Below are positions 1 to 10,248 of a stretch of DNA of 64,000 nucleotides, piece by piece. The notes under the pieces were generated by a model that was not told where the DNA came from, did not search any database, and saw nothing but the letters and a program-made list of their open reading frames with translations. Origin of the DNA: Erwinia sp. JUb26. Its GTDB lineage: Bacteria; Pseudomonadota; Gammaproteobacteria; Enterobacterales; Enterobacteriaceae. Position 1 is the first letter of the stretch; each line of letters starts with the position of its first letter. Position numbers and translations under genes: made by a program. The stretch covers positions 62,001-126,000 of the forward strand of contig NZ_RJVB01000006.1 of assembly GCF_003751505.1 (NCBI RefSeq), read 5' to 3'.

Positions 1-1548
1 AGAGGGATATCCAGCACCTTGTGCGGCCTGCGCTTCCGACCTGGCGATGGAGGATGCCGCAGGGCTGGCCTGTTTCGATTCGGCCGTGGCTGATACTGCC
101 ACCTTAGACACCGGAGATGCTCCGCTACCGGCGGGTTTCGCCCCGGCTGAAGGGGAACCATCAGAAGGCGATAAATCACCCTCTCCTTCCGGCTGCGGAT
201 CGTCAAAGCCGAGGAACCAGGTCAGCGCGAAAGTCACCACAATGGCGATGGCACAGGTGATCAGTGCATGGACGATATTCATCGGATTATCGCCGATAAA
301 CGCGGGCAGCGCGGCCAGGCCCGGCGAAACAAACGCATAGCGCACCACGCCGCTCAGCCCGGCGTAAATCCCGGCGCAGCCGCCGCCGATCATCGCGGCA
401 ATCAGCGGGCGCTTCAGCTTCAGCGTCACGCCGTACAGCGACGGTTCGGTAATCCCCAGCAGCGCGGTGAAACCGGCCGACGACGCCAGCTGCTTCAGAT
501 CTTTATTTTTAGTTTTCAGCGCCACGCACAGCGTTGCCGCGCCCTGCGCAATATTCGAGGCCAGCATGCCGGGGCCGTTGATGGTTTCAAAGCCCTGACG
601 GGTCAGCTGGGCGGTGGCAATCGGCGTCATCGCCCACGCCGTGCCGGTGATCACCAGGAAAGGCTGCAGACCGCCCATCAGCATTGGAATCAGCCAGCTG
701 GCTTTCCCGTTAACCACGGCGGCACCGGCGGCGACCAGATCGTTAAGCAGGATGCCAAACGGCCCCACCACCACCAGCGCCAGCGGTGCCGTGACCAACA
801 GGACAATCATCGGCTTGATAAAAAACACCAGCATCGACGGCGAGACTTTTTCCGCAAAGCGCTCCACCCACGACATCAGCCAGACGGTGAAAATAATCGG
901 CAGCACCGAACCGGCATAGTCCGCCAGCCGCACATCGATGCCGATAAAGGTGATGTCGCCGCCTTTTGCCAGCATTTGCGCCAGGTTTGGGTGCAGCAGC
1001 GCCCCGGCGATGGTCATCGCCAGAATCGGGCTACAGGCAAATTTAATCGCTGCACCGTAGGCCAGCAGCACCGGCAGGAAGAAGAACGCGGCGTCGGCAA
1101 TGGTATCCAGCAGCTGATAGGTGGTGCTGCTGGCGCTGATTAAACCGCAAAGCTTCAGGATTGCCAGCAGCGCCTTGATCATCCCCGCGCCGGTAATCGC
1201 CGGGATCACCGGGGTGAAGGTGGTGGAGATCACGCTGATAATCTGGCTGAATATCCCGCTTTTTTTCGCCGCCGCGTTTCCGCCAGCGGGCTGCGCGTTG
1301 AGTGTGCCAATTTCCGACATCAGCGTGCGATAGGTTTGCTGCACCTGATTGCCGACCACAATCTGAAACTGGCCGCCGCTCTCCACCACGCCAATCACGC
1401 CCGGCAGTTTTTCAATGGCCTGCGCGTCAACTTTGGCGCGATCGTTAAATTCCATTCGCAGCCGCGTTGCGCAGTGGGTGAGCCTGCTGATGTTGCTTTT
1501 TCCGCCGCCGAGCGACAGGATTTGATGGGCGAGCTGTTTGTAATCCAC
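1..1548 (-). CDS. beta-glucoside-type PTS permease EIIBC(A), 3' end outside window
   Basis: Inner-membrane PTS permease that would import and phosphorylate a sugar, most likely a beta-glucoside. The start is a GTG at 1548 with a GGGGA ribosome site a few bases upstream. The EIIB domain comes first, with the phosphorylation motif THCATRLR (Cys26). A hydrophobic EIIC domain follows, containing a GITEP motif. After it comes an Ala/Ser/Pro-rich linker that is still open at base 1, so an EIIA domain probably lies beyond the left edge, as in BglF. The leader carries an antiterminator-type switch (1570-1654), which fits the BglF family. Substrate and the presence of EIIA are inferred. Confidence 0.85.
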   Translation of the reverse strand, partial: MDYKQLAHQILSLGGGKSNISRLTHCATRLRMEFNDRAKVDAQAIEKLPGVIGVVESGGQFQIVVGNQVQQTYRTLMSEIGTLNAQPAGGNAAAKKSGIFSQIISVISTTFTPVIPAITGAGMIKALLAILKLCGLISASSTTYQLLDTIADAAFFFLPVLLAYGAAIKFACSPILAMTIAGALLHPNLAQMLAKGGDITFIGIDVRLADYAGSVLPIIFTVWLMSWVERFAEKVSPSMLVFFIKPMIVLLVTAPLALVVVGPFGILLNDLVAAGAAVVNGKASWLIPMLMGGLQPFLVITGTAWAMTPIATAQLTRQGFETINGPGMLASNIAQGAATLCVALKTKNKDLKQLASSAGFTALLGITEPSLYGVTLKLKRPLIAAMIGGGCAGIYAGLSGVVRYAFVSPGLAALPAFIGDNPMNIVHALITCAIAIVVTFALTWFLGFDDPQPEGEGDLSPSDGSPSAGAKPAGSGASPVSKVAVSATAESKQASPAASSIARSEAQAAQGAGYPS

Positions 1549-1569
1549 TGTTTTCCCCGGAAAAAAACC

Positions 1570-1629
1570 AAAAAAAAAGACCAAAATAAGAAATGCACCT
1601 CATGATGGAGGAGCATTTTTATTTTGGTC
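1570..1629 (-). terminator. leader terminator of the BglF-like gene
   Basis: On the minus strand an AT-rich hairpin has arms 1613-1629 and 1579-1596, complementary over 17 bp with one bulged base and a 16-base loop. It is followed by a run of U in the transcript (1570-1578). It lies in the leader, before the GTG start at 1548, so it would stop transcription before the permease gene. Its first arm overlaps the RAT-like element 1622-1654, so the two folds exclude each other. Confidence 0.7.
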
Positions 1630-1654
1630 TTGCCTGCTTTACCAGTTACACGCC
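1622..1654 (-). promoter_or_regulatory. BglG/LicT-type RNA antiterminator (RAT) element
   Basis: Read on the minus strand this element has the blocks GG, TGT, ACTG, CAGGCAA, ACC and AAAA, in the order and spacing of the RAT of bgl/arb operons. Its last eight bases are the first bases of the terminator stem at 1613-1629. A BglG-family protein bound here would block the terminator and let the PTS gene be read. No such protein is encoded on either strand of this window near it. Confidence 0.7.
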
Positions 1655-1696
1655 TTAATAAAAATCACGGCAACCTGTAAAGCTCGTTGCGTGGCG

Positions 1697-1726
1697 ATTA
1701 TCGACAGAGCCGGTGCAGGCTGGCAA
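1697..1726 (-). promoter_or_regulatory. candidate sigma-70 promoter for the BglF-like gene
   Basis: Minus-strand TTGCCA (-35) and GATAAT (-10) are separated by 18 bases. Initiation would fall about 35 bases before the RAT, leaving the whole switch in the leader. This is a reading by eye only. Confidence 0.4.
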
Positions 1727-1817
1727 TCCCCTGAATGCAGTAATGCGATCTGGCTCTCAACTTTTACCGCACGCTGCCGCCCCCTGGCTGCCATCTGGAA
1801 ATTTCTGACCGCTTTCA

Positions 1818-1878
1818 TGTGATTGCGATCAAATTCTGGAAGGTTGCGTTTGACAATTCTGCCGGCAAAAAATAGCGT
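1818..1878 (+). promoter_or_regulatory. CRP site and promoter of the LacI-family gene
   Basis: TGTGA-N6-TCAAA at 1818-1833 matches the CRP half-site consensus with one mismatch. TTGACA at 1850-1855 and TAGCGT at 1873-1878 are 17 bases apart. The CRP centre lies about 60 bases before the expected start point, the usual class I position. The 1549-1908 gap thus holds divergent control regions and no gene. Confidence 0.55.
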
Positions 1879-1888
1879 AGCGGCATTC

Positions 1889-1902
1889 TGATATCGATTT
1901 CA
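1889..1902. promoter_or_regulatory. candidate autoregulatory operator
   Basis: TGATATCGATTTCA is a palindrome with one mismatched pair around an ATCGAT core. The perfect operator at 2926-2945 has the same core. It lies just after the predicted start point of the LacI-family gene, so it could give autorepression. Confidence 0.4.
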
Positions 1903-1908
1903 TACATT

Positions 1909-2910
1909 ATGACTGCAACCATTAAAGATGTGGCAGAGCACGCCGGACTGTCGGTGACGACCGTCTCGCGCTTTCTGAATAACCACCCTTACATCTCCGA
2001 AGATAAGAAAGTGCGTATCCTCGCGGCGATGAAGGCGCTGGACTACGAGCCAAGCACCGCCGCGCAGCAGATGCGCGGGGTGAAGTCGCATCGCATCGGC
2101 ATTCTGGTGTCGCGGATAACCAACCCCTTTTTCGCTAATCTGGTGGATGCGCTGGAAGTCACGGCACGTAAAAACGGCTACTCGGTGCTGATCGTGCAGA
2201 ACCACGACAGCGCGGGGGAAGAGGCCAACTGCCTCGATCTGCTGAAGAAAAAGATTATTGATGGCCTGATCCTCTGCTCGGTGGAGAGCGATAAATCGGT
2301 GCTGGAAAAATACCAGCAGCACGGCCCTATTCTGCTGTGCAACACCCGCGTGGAGGGCTCGGATCTGCCGGTGGTGCGGGTGGATGATGAAGAGGCAACG
2401 TTTAATGCGATGGGCTATCTGCTCGAACAGGGCTACCAGAAAATCGCCTACTGCACCGGCGGCGACTTTCTGCAAAAAGGCCACGGCGAGCGCCGCAACC
2501 GGGGCTTCCTGAAGGCGATGGCGGCCGCGGGCAGATCCGTTGATGACGCGCTGATTTTCCGCAGGCTGCACAGCTACAAAGACGGCATCCGCCTGGCGGA
2601 ACAGCTGGCGGCGCTGCCCCCTTCCGCACGGCCCGACGTGGTATTTACCGGCAGTGACGATGTGGCCTGCGGTCTGGTGACCTGGCTGACCAACCATGAT
2701 ATCCGGGTGCCGCAGGATATCGCGGTGGTCGGCTTCGATAACCTGCCGGTTTCTGAAATGGTCAGTGTACCGATTACCACGGTGAATCAGCCGGTGGACA
2801 AGCTGGGCCAGTTCTCGGTGGAGTATTTAATTGCGCTTATCGCCGGTAAACCCTACCGCTACAACAGTGACGATCTGAAAGCGGAACTGGTGCTCAGAAA
2901 GTCGGCGTAA
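1909..2910 (+). CDS. LacI-family repressor of the alpha-glucoside operon
   Basis: Transcription factor of 333 aa. The N-terminal helix-turn-helix (about residues 4-25, TIKDVAEHAGLSVTTVSR) is followed by a hinge helix near 50-58 and a periplasmic-binding-protein-like ligand domain, which ends with the family signature VVGFDN near residue 275. No clear Shine-Dalgarno precedes the ATG, which sits seven bases after a candidate operator. It lies 48 bases upstream of the glucosidase gene and has a perfect palindrome in between, so it most likely represses the glucosidase-PTS-porin genes. The inducer is probably a phosphorylated alpha-glucoside, by analogy with ScrR and TreR. That is inference. Confidence 0.88.
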   Translation: MTATIKDVAEHAGLSVTTVSRFLNNHPYISEDKKVRILAAMKALDYEPSTAAQQMRGVKSHRIGILVSRITNPFFANLVDALEVTARKNGYSVLIVQNHDSAGEEANCLDLLKKKIIDGLILCSVESDKSVLEKYQQHGPILLCNTRVEGSDLPVVRVDDEEATFNAMGYLLEQGYQKIAYCTGGDFLQKGHGERRNRGFLKAMAAAGRSVDDALIFRRLHSYKDGIRLAEQLAALPPSARPDVVFTGSDDVACGLVTWLTNHDIRVPQDIAVVGFDNLPVSEMVSVPITTVNQPVDKLGQFSVEYLIALIAGKPYRYNSDDLKAELVLRKSA

Positions 2911-2925
2911 ATTTTTTTTATCACA

Positions 2926-2945
2926 ATGTGGTATCGATACCACAT
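2926..2945. promoter_or_regulatory. perfect palindromic LacI-family operator
   Basis: A perfect 20-bp palindrome, ATGTGGTATC and its complement, with a central TCGA. It sits between the repressor stop codon and the glucosidase start, 13 bases before the ATG. The ATCGAT core also occurs in the candidate operator before the repressor gene. Confidence 0.75.
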
Positions 2946-2958
2946 CATAGAGGTGGAC

Positions 2959-4641
2959 ATGTTAAAGCAGCAAAGAGACCAGGATAACGCCTGGTGGAAG
3001 GAATCCGTGATTTACCAAATCTATCCGAGGAGCTTCAAAGACAGTAACAACGACGGGGTTGGCGACCTGCCGGGCATCATCGAAAAACTGCCCTATCTGC
3101 AGTCGCTGGGCGTGACCCTGCTGTGGATTTCGCCCTTCTATCTGTCGCCGATGGCCGATAACGGCTATGACATTGCCGATTACTACGCGGTAAACCCGGA
3201 GTTCGGCGAGATGCGCGATGTGGATATGCTGATCGAGAAAGCCGCGGCGCTGGGGATTAAAATCATGATCGACCTGGTGGTGAATCACACCAGCGATGAG
3301 CATCAGTGGTTCCGTCAGGCGCTGGCCCATGCGGAATCCCCCTATCGCGATTATTATCTGTTCCGCCCGGCGGTCAACGGCCTGCCGCCCAATAACTGGC
3401 GATCGATTTTCGGCGGCAGCGCGTGGGAAAAGGTGCCGGGAGAAGAGACGTATTACCTGCACGTGTTCCACAAAAAGCAGCCCGACCTGAACTGGGAAAA
3501 CCCGCAGATGCGCCACGATATCTACCGGATGATCAACTGGTGGCTGGAGAAAGGCGTGGCCGGATTCCGCGTGGATGCGATTACCTTTATCAAGAAAGAT
3601 GCCGACTACGCCTCCGTGCCGGTCGACGGCGCGGACGGGCTGGGGTCGATAAAAAGCAAGGCGCGCAACCGCCCCGGCATTGACGTATTTCTGAACGAGC
3701 TGAAGGAAAACACCTTTGATAGATTTGCCTGCGTGACCGTGGGTGAAGCGCCGGGCGTTCCCTATGCGGAATACGGCCAGTTTATCGGCGAGAACGGCTA
3801 CTTCGATATGATCTTTGACTTCCACGCGGCGGACATCGATGTGGAAAACGGCTCGGAGTGGTTCCGCCGCCGCGACTGGACGGTGGCAGAGTTCCGCGAC
3901 GCGCTGTTCGACAGCCAGAACGCCTTTGCGCAGTGCGGCTGGGGCACCAGCTTTATTGAGAATCACGACCAGCCGCGAGCGCTGTCAAAACTGGTTCACC
4001 CGGACTATCAGAATGCCATCGGCGCGAAATGCCTGGCGTCGATGTACTTCTTCCTGCGCGGCACGCCGTACATCTACCAGGGCCAGGAGCTGGGCATGAC
4101 CAACTTCTGCCGCAGCGATATCAGCGAGTTCGACGACATCTCCAGCATTGATAACTACCATCGCGCGCTGGCGGAAGGGTTCTCCGAGCGGCAGTCGCTG
4201 GCGTTCGTCAATCACCGCTCGCGGGACAACTCTCGCACGCCGTTCCCGTGGGACAACACGGCAAACAGCGGATTTAATCAGGGGGCGAAACCCTGGCTGG
4301 CGCTGTCCGCAGAGGACGCGTTGATTAACGCCGCCGCACAGCAGCAGGATGCGGATTCGGTGTTTGCCTTTTACCAGCTGCTGATTCGTCTGCGCAAAGA
4401 ATATTCCGATGCGCTGATCTGGGGTGATTTTATCCCGCTGGTAACCGCCGAACCGGAAATTATCAGCTATCAGCGCCGCACGGAGAGCGCATGCTTTATT
4501 TCTGTGACCAACCTCAGTCAACACGAGGTTTATTATCCATTACCGGAGGGAGAAATTATCGTTAATAACTACCCGCAGTTCAGTACATCATTAAAGCCTT
4601 ATCAAAGCATTCTTATTAAGGGAACCACCCAACATGAATAA
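2959..4641 (+). CDS. GH13 alpha-glucosidase (oligo-1,6-glucosidase / phospho-alpha-glucosidase type)
   Basis: Cytoplasmic glycoside hydrolase of family 13, 560 aa. The ATG at 2959 is preferred over one at 2926, because the earlier one lies inside the operator and the later one has an AGAGG site. Domain A begins near residue 15 (YQIYPRSFKDSNNDGVGD). The catalytic triad is visible as D206 (GFRVDA), E263 (VGEAP) and D337 (ENHDQPR), and the QPDLNWENP motif is typical of oligo-1,6-glucosidase and trehalose-6-phosphate hydrolase relatives. Its 3' end overlaps the PTS gene by eight bases, so the true substrate is probably the phospho-sugar delivered by that PTS (sucrose isomer, trehalose or similar). 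Substrate is not settled by sequence. Confidence 0.88.
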   Translation: MLKQQRDQDNAWWKESVIYQIYPRSFKDSNNDGVGDLPGIIEKLPYLQSLGVTLLWISPFYLSPMADNGYDIADYYAVNPEFGEMRDVDMLIEKAAALGIKIMIDLVVNHTSDEHQWFRQALAHAESPYRDYYLFRPAVNGLPPNNWRSIFGGSAWEKVPGEETYYLHVFHKKQPDLNWENPQMRHDIYRMINWWLEKGVAGFRVDAITFIKKDADYASVPVDGADGLGSIKSKARNRPGIDVFLNELKENTFDRFACVTVGEAPGVPYAEYGQFIGENGYFDMIFDFHAADIDVENGSEWFRRRDWTVAEFRDALFDSQNAFAQCGWGTSFIENHDQPRALSKLVHPDYQNAIGAKCLASMYFFLRGTPYIYQGQELGMTNFCRSDISEFDDISSIDNYHRALAEGFSERQSLAFVNHRSRDNSRTPFPWDNTANSGFNQGAKPWLALSAEDALINAAAQQQDADSVFAFYQLLIRLRKEYSDALIWGDFIPLVTAEPEIISYQRRTESACFISVTNLSQHEVYYPLPEGEIIVNNYPQFSTSLKPYQSILIKGTTQHE

Positions 4642-6025
4642 ATATAAAAATATTGCTATTGAACTGGTGAATGTCATTGGCCGGGAAAATATTATTTCCG
4701 CAACCCACTGTGCAACGCGACTGCGTCTTCAGGTAAAAGATCGCGCTCAGATTGACGATGAAAAAATAAGAAACGTCAGTGAAGTGAAAGGCGTCTTTTT
4801 TAACTCAGGGCAGTATCAGGTGATTCTCGGCACCGGGATTGTGAATAAAGTTTACGCCGAGTTTATGCAGGCGTTTAATATCAGCGAAGTCAGCAAGGAT
4901 GAGATGAGCCGCCAGGGCAGCGGCTCGCTGCAGGCGGGGATCCGCCACCTCTCGGACGTGTTTGTGCCAATCGTGCCGGTGCTGGGGGCAACCGGGCTGT
5001 TCCTCGGGCTGAAAGGGGTGCTGTTTAACGATACGGTGCTGGCGATGTTTGGCGCCAGCACCCTTGCCCTGCCGGCTTCGGTGACCACCCTGATGACCGT
5101 GCTGTGCGATACGGCGTTTGCATTTCTGGCGGCGTTTATCTGCTGGTCGGCGTTTAAGAAGTTTGGCGGCACGCCGATTATCGGTTTTCTGATCGGGCTG
5201 ATGCTGGTGTCCCCCGCCCTGCCTAACGCCTATTCGGTCGCTTACGGCAGCGCGCAGCCGATCTATCTCTTCGGTTTTATTCCGCTGGTCGGCTATCAGG
5301 GGTCGATACTGACCGCGCTGATCACCGGCATTATCGGCGCAAAGCTGGAGAAGGTTTTCCGCCGGATTATGCCCAACTCGATGGATCTGATCTTCACCCC
5401 GTTCCTGGTGATCCTCTGCGCCGTGGCGATTGCGCTGCTGGTGCTCGGCCCGCTGGTGCACGGCTTTGAGCACTATGCGGTAATGGCTATCCAGCAGTTC
5501 CTGGCGCTGCCTGCCGGTATCGGCGGCCTGCTGATCGGCTTTATCTATCCGATTGCGGTGATGACCGGGATGCACCATATGTTCATTATGATTGAGACGT
5601 CGCTGATCGCCGGCACCGGGTTCAATCCGCTGATCACCGTCTGCGCAATGTACGGGTTCGCCAACGCCGCCGTGTGCCTGGCGATCTCCCTCAAGTCGAA
5701 AAACGTGGCGTTTAAGACCGCCGGGATCTCGGCCACCGTCACCCAGCTGCTGGGCGTTTCGGAACCTGCGCTGTTCGGTATCGTCATGCAGTCCGGTATG
5801 CGGGCGATTGCCGTGATGCTGTGCAGTTCGGCGCTGGGCGGCATGGTGCTCTCCCTGCTGTCGATCAAAGCCAACTCCTACGGGCTGGCGGTGCTGCTGT
5901 CGCCGCTGATGTACCTGTACGACCGCTATCAGTTTATTACCTATATCACCGTCGGCGTGGCCGTGGCCGTCTTCGCCTTTGTCTGCACGCTGCTGCTGGT
6001 CAGGGTGGATAATAAAAAACGATAA
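4634..6025 (+). CDS. sucrose/alpha-glucoside-type PTS EIIBC
   Basis: Inner-membrane PTS permease of 463 aa. The EIIB domain (about residues 1-90) carries THCATRLR with Cys26. The EIIC domain (about 105-455) has several membrane segments, GMHHMFIMIE near 315 and a GVSEPALFG motif. It resembles ScrA and TreB. There is no EIIA domain, so phosphate must come from EIIA-Glc (Crr) or another EIIA. The ATG overlaps the glucosidase stop, showing translational coupling, and the porin gene follows. Sugar specificity is inferred from the neighbours only. Confidence 0.88.
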   Translation: MNKYKNIAIELVNVIGRENIISATHCATRLRLQVKDRAQIDDEKIRNVSEVKGVFFNSGQYQVILGTGIVNKVYAEFMQAFNISEVSKDEMSRQGSGSLQAGIRHLSDVFVPIVPVLGATGLFLGLKGVLFNDTVLAMFGASTLALPASVTTLMTVLCDTAFAFLAAFICWSAFKKFGGTPIIGFLIGLMLVSPALPNAYSVAYGSAQPIYLFGFIPLVGYQGSILTALITGIIGAKLEKVFRRIMPNSMDLIFTPFLVILCAVAIALLVLGPLVHGFEHYAVMAIQQFLALPAGIGGLLIGFIYPIAVMTGMHHMFIMIETSLIAGTGFNPLITVCAMYGFANAAVCLAISLKSKNVAFKTAGISATVTQLLGVSEPALFGIVMQSGMRAIAVMLCSSALGGMVLSLLSIKANSYGLAVLLSPLMYLYDRYQFITYITVGVAVAVFAFVCTLLLVRVDNKKR

Positions 6026-6096
6026 TAAATCACAGACCGATGCCGTAAACCCTTTGCCGTAATCCTTTGCTGTAAAAGCACGCTTCACTTTATTAA

Positions 6097-7659
<1,563 letters not shown>

Positions 7660-7690
7660 GGTTAACCGGCTAACGGTAACGGGGCTGAGT

Positions 7691-8569
7691 TCAGTGCATC
7701 AGCCCCTTCATCGCGGCAATAAACACCTCCGCCGGGCGTGAAGCCAGGCTCCGCGCCGTTACCGCTGCCATTACCGACACCTGAAGCGCCGGGCGGAAAG
7801 GCCTTATCGCCAGCCCCCGGGTGTCGATTTCCAGCAGCGAAAAACGGTCAACGATGGTCACGCCGCCGCCGTGCTTCACCAGGTTAATCGCCATGCTGTA
7901 GCGATTGGTTTCTACCGCCGCCACCTGCCGCTGGCGAAACTCCGGCACCACCTCGGCAATCATCGCCACCAGCCGGGTGTCGGTAGTGATAAAGATCAGC
8001 TCGTGCGGGGCGATATCCTGCCAGTTCACCTCCGCCTGCTGCGCCAGCGGATGCCCTTCCGGCAGCACGCAGACCATTTCTCCCCGGCTGACCCGCAGCG
8101 GATCGTCCGGCGTGCCGTGCCCCGGTTTAACCACAAAGCCGAGGTCGTAGCGCCCGTCTTCCACCGCCTGTTCGATTTCATGATTGACGCACATATCCAC
8201 CACCACGCCGTAGTCCGGGAATTCCTCGCGAAAGCGGGCCAGCGCCTGCGGCAGCAGGTTCAGCGCCAGCGCCGGGGTGGCGCACACCCGCAGCTGCCCG
8301 ACGCGGTAGCGGCGCAGATGCTCCACGAAGCGGTCGAACCGCACCCGATCCTGATGCACGCGCAGCGCTTCTTCATACAGCTGGGCGGCCTCCGGCGTCG
8401 GCTGCATCTTGCCGTTATAGCGATCGAACAGGCTGAAGCCCATCTGCTGCTCGGTCAGGGCCAGGCTTTTACTGACCGAGGGCTGGGACATGGCTAACTG
8501 CTGTGCGGCGGCGGTAACCGAACCCGACTGGACCACGTGGATGAACACTTCCATCTGCTTCGGCGTCAT
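7691..8569 (-). CDS. LysR-family regulator, divergent from an ABC importer operon
   Basis: LysR-type regulator of 292 aa with a winged helix-turn-helix at residues 1-60 (GSVTAAAQQLAMSQPSVSKS) and an effector domain from about 88 (VGQLRVCATPALA). It is divergent from the ABC importer at 8663-10925 with 93 bases between starts. That gap carries a T-N11-A box, so it probably controls the importer and the MmgE/PrpD gene. The inducer is unknown. Confidence 0.88.
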   Translation of the reverse strand: MTPKQMEVFIHVVQSGSVTAAAQQLAMSQPSVSKSLALTEQQMGFSLFDRYNGKMQPTPEAAQLYEEALRVHQDRVRFDRFVEHLRRYRVGQLRVCATPALALNLLPQALARFREEFPDYGVVVDMCVNHEIEQAVEDGRYDLGFVVKPGHGTPDDPLRVSRGEMVCVLPEGHPLAQQAEVNWQDIAPHELIFITTDTRLVAMIAEVVPEFRQRQVAAVETNRYSMAINLVKHGGGVTIVDRFSLLEIDTRGLAIRPFRPALQVSVMAAVTARSLASRPAEVFIAAMKGLMH

Positions 8570-8588
8570 GAATAAACCTGCTAACGAT

Positions 8589-8603
8589 ATGCGTATTATG
8601 CAT
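8589..8603. promoter_or_regulatory. LysR-type T-N11-A box
   Basis: ATGCGTATTATGCAT has arms ATGCGTA/TATGCAT that pair at six of seven positions and fits the T-N11-A rule. It lies in the divergent gap next to the regulator start at 8569. Confidence 0.5.
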
Positions 8604-8662
8604 TTGGGATATATGCACTACGGGTTATAGAATCCATAATTATATTCACTCAGGAGTATAAA

Positions 8663-9457
8663 ATGAAACTTTTTACATCACGTTTGATGTCGGCGTTTTT
8701 GCTGATACCAGGGTTCTTTTTCGGTCAGGCTTCGGCGGCGGATGCCGTCAGCATTGACACCATTCTGCCTTCCCACACGCTGCGCGTGGGCGCGGTCAAC
8801 GCCCCGCCGTGGTATCAGAAGGATCTGCTGACCAATCAGTGGGTCGGGCTGGTTCCCGATGTGGTGCAGACGCTGACCAAGGGCACCGATATTAAAATCG
8901 AGTACGTCGATACGCAATGGGGCACCGCCGTGGCCGGACTGCAGTCGGACCGTTTCGATATTCTAGGCGGCTTTAATAAAACGCCGGAAAGAGCTAAGGC
9001 CGCCGACTTCACCCGTCCGATGGGATCCCACCAGATGGGCATTCTGACCCTGCAAAAAGAGACCAAAAAGTTCGAAAAGTGGGACACCATCAACAGCCCT
9101 GACGTGAAGCTGGCAGCCATTGACGGTTCGGCGGCGGCAACGCTGCTGCAGCCTCAGGCACCGAAAGCGCAGTGGATCATCGTGCCGGACAGCGACAATA
9201 TGCTGTTGCAGATGGAGAGCGGCCGCGCGGATGCCGTGGTGAACAACGATATCCAGATGGCGCAGTACGTCAGCAAGCGGCATCAGGGTACGGTGGTTAT
9301 CCCCACCCCGGTAAAAGAACAGCCGACTAATATCGGCCTGCGCCAGCAGCGCCCCGAGCTGAAGGCCTGGCTGGATAGTCGCCTGGAACAGCTGGAAAAA
9401 GACGGCACGCTGAACGCCATCTGGAAAAAATACACCCTGCCGGCGACGCAGAAGTAA
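8663..9457 (+). CDS. amino-acid-type ABC importer, periplasmic binding protein
   Basis: Solute-binding protein of family 3 (polar amino acids and relatives), 264 aa. A signal peptide is visible at about residues 1-25 (cleavage after ASA). The binding domain starts near HTLRVGAVNAPPWY and includes the family signature FDILGGFNKTPERAKAADFT. AGGAG precedes the ATG. The TAA overlaps the ATG of the ATPase gene by one base. It is the first gene of a four-gene operon, and its ligand cannot be read from sequence. Confidence 0.88.
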   Translation: MKLFTSRLMSAFLLIPGFFFGQASAADAVSIDTILPSHTLRVGAVNAPPWYQKDLLTNQWVGLVPDVVQTLTKGTDIKIEYVDTQWGTAVAGLQSDRFDILGGFNKTPERAKAADFTRPMGSHQMGILTLQKETKKFEKWDTINSPDVKLAAIDGSAAATLLQPQAPKAQWIIVPDSDNMLLQMESGRADAVVNNDIQMAQYVSKRHQGTVVIPTPVKEQPTNIGLRQQRPELKAWLDSRLEQLEKDGTLNAIWKKYTLPATQK

Positions 9458-10248
9458 TGAACGCTCATGCCTCAACGCCGCTGCTGGTGGTCGACGGACT
9501 GAAAAAGTCCTTCGCCGGAAACACGATTATCGATGATGTCTCCTTCGAGGTTCACCCCTCGGAGGTAATCGGGCTGATTGGCCGCAGCGGCGCCGGTAAA
9601 TCCACGCTGCTGCGATGCCTGAATATGCTGGAAACGCCGGACGGCGGCTATATCCGGCTGGCGGATGAGGAGATCGGCTTTCAGGGCGCGTCGCGCAGGC
9701 CGGTTGGCCGCCGGGTTCTCGCCCGCCAGCGCGCCAGAATGGCGATGGTTTTTCAGCACTTCAATCTGTGGCCGCACCGCACGGTGCTGCAAAACGTGAT
9801 TGAAGGCCCGGTGCAGGTGCTGAAACAGCCGAAGCAGCAGGCCAGCGCCCGCGCCATGCAGCTGCTGGATCGCATGGGGCTGGCCGATAAGGCCGACAGC
9901 TTCCCGGTGCAGCTCTCCGGCGGGCAGCAGCAGCGGGTGTCCATCGCCCGCGCGCTGGCGATGGAGCCGGAGGTGATTCTGTTTGATGAGCCGACCTCGG
10001 CGCTGGACCCGGAAACCGTTGGCGAAGTGCTGGCGGTGATTGCCGAATTGGCCAAAAGCGGCACCACGCTGATTGTGGTGACGCACGAAATGCGTTTTGC
10101 GCTGCAGGTGTGCAGCCGACTGCTGCTGATGGAGGGCGGAAAGCTGGTTGATGAAGCCACACCGCAGCAGATCTGGGCCGACGACAGTCATACACCGATC
10201 CGCCACTTTATGACTCTCTCCGGAGTATCTGCGGAGGATATTCTCTGA
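9457..10248 (+). CDS. amino-acid-type ABC importer, ATPase
   Basis: ATP-binding subunit of 263 aa of the polar amino acid uptake type (GlnQ/HisP-like). Walker A is GRSGAGKS near residue 43. The signature is [15 protein letters not shown] and Walker B is VILFDEP, followed by an H-loop (VTHEM). The start shares one base with the binding-protein stop and the end shares one base with the permease start, so the genes are coupled. Confidence 0.92.
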   Translation: MNAHASTPLLVVDGLKKSFAGNTIIDDVSFEVHPSEVIGLIGRSGAGKSTLLRCLNMLETPDGGYIRLADEEIGFQGASRRPVGRRVLARQRARMAMVFQHFNLWPHRTVLQNVIEGPVQVLKQPKQQASARAMQLLDRMGLADKADSFPVQLSGGQQQRVSIARALAMEPEVILFDEPTSALDPETVGEVLAVIAELAKSGTTLIVVTHEMRFALQVCSRLLLMEGGKLVDEATPQQIWADDSHTPIRHFMTLSGVSAEDIL

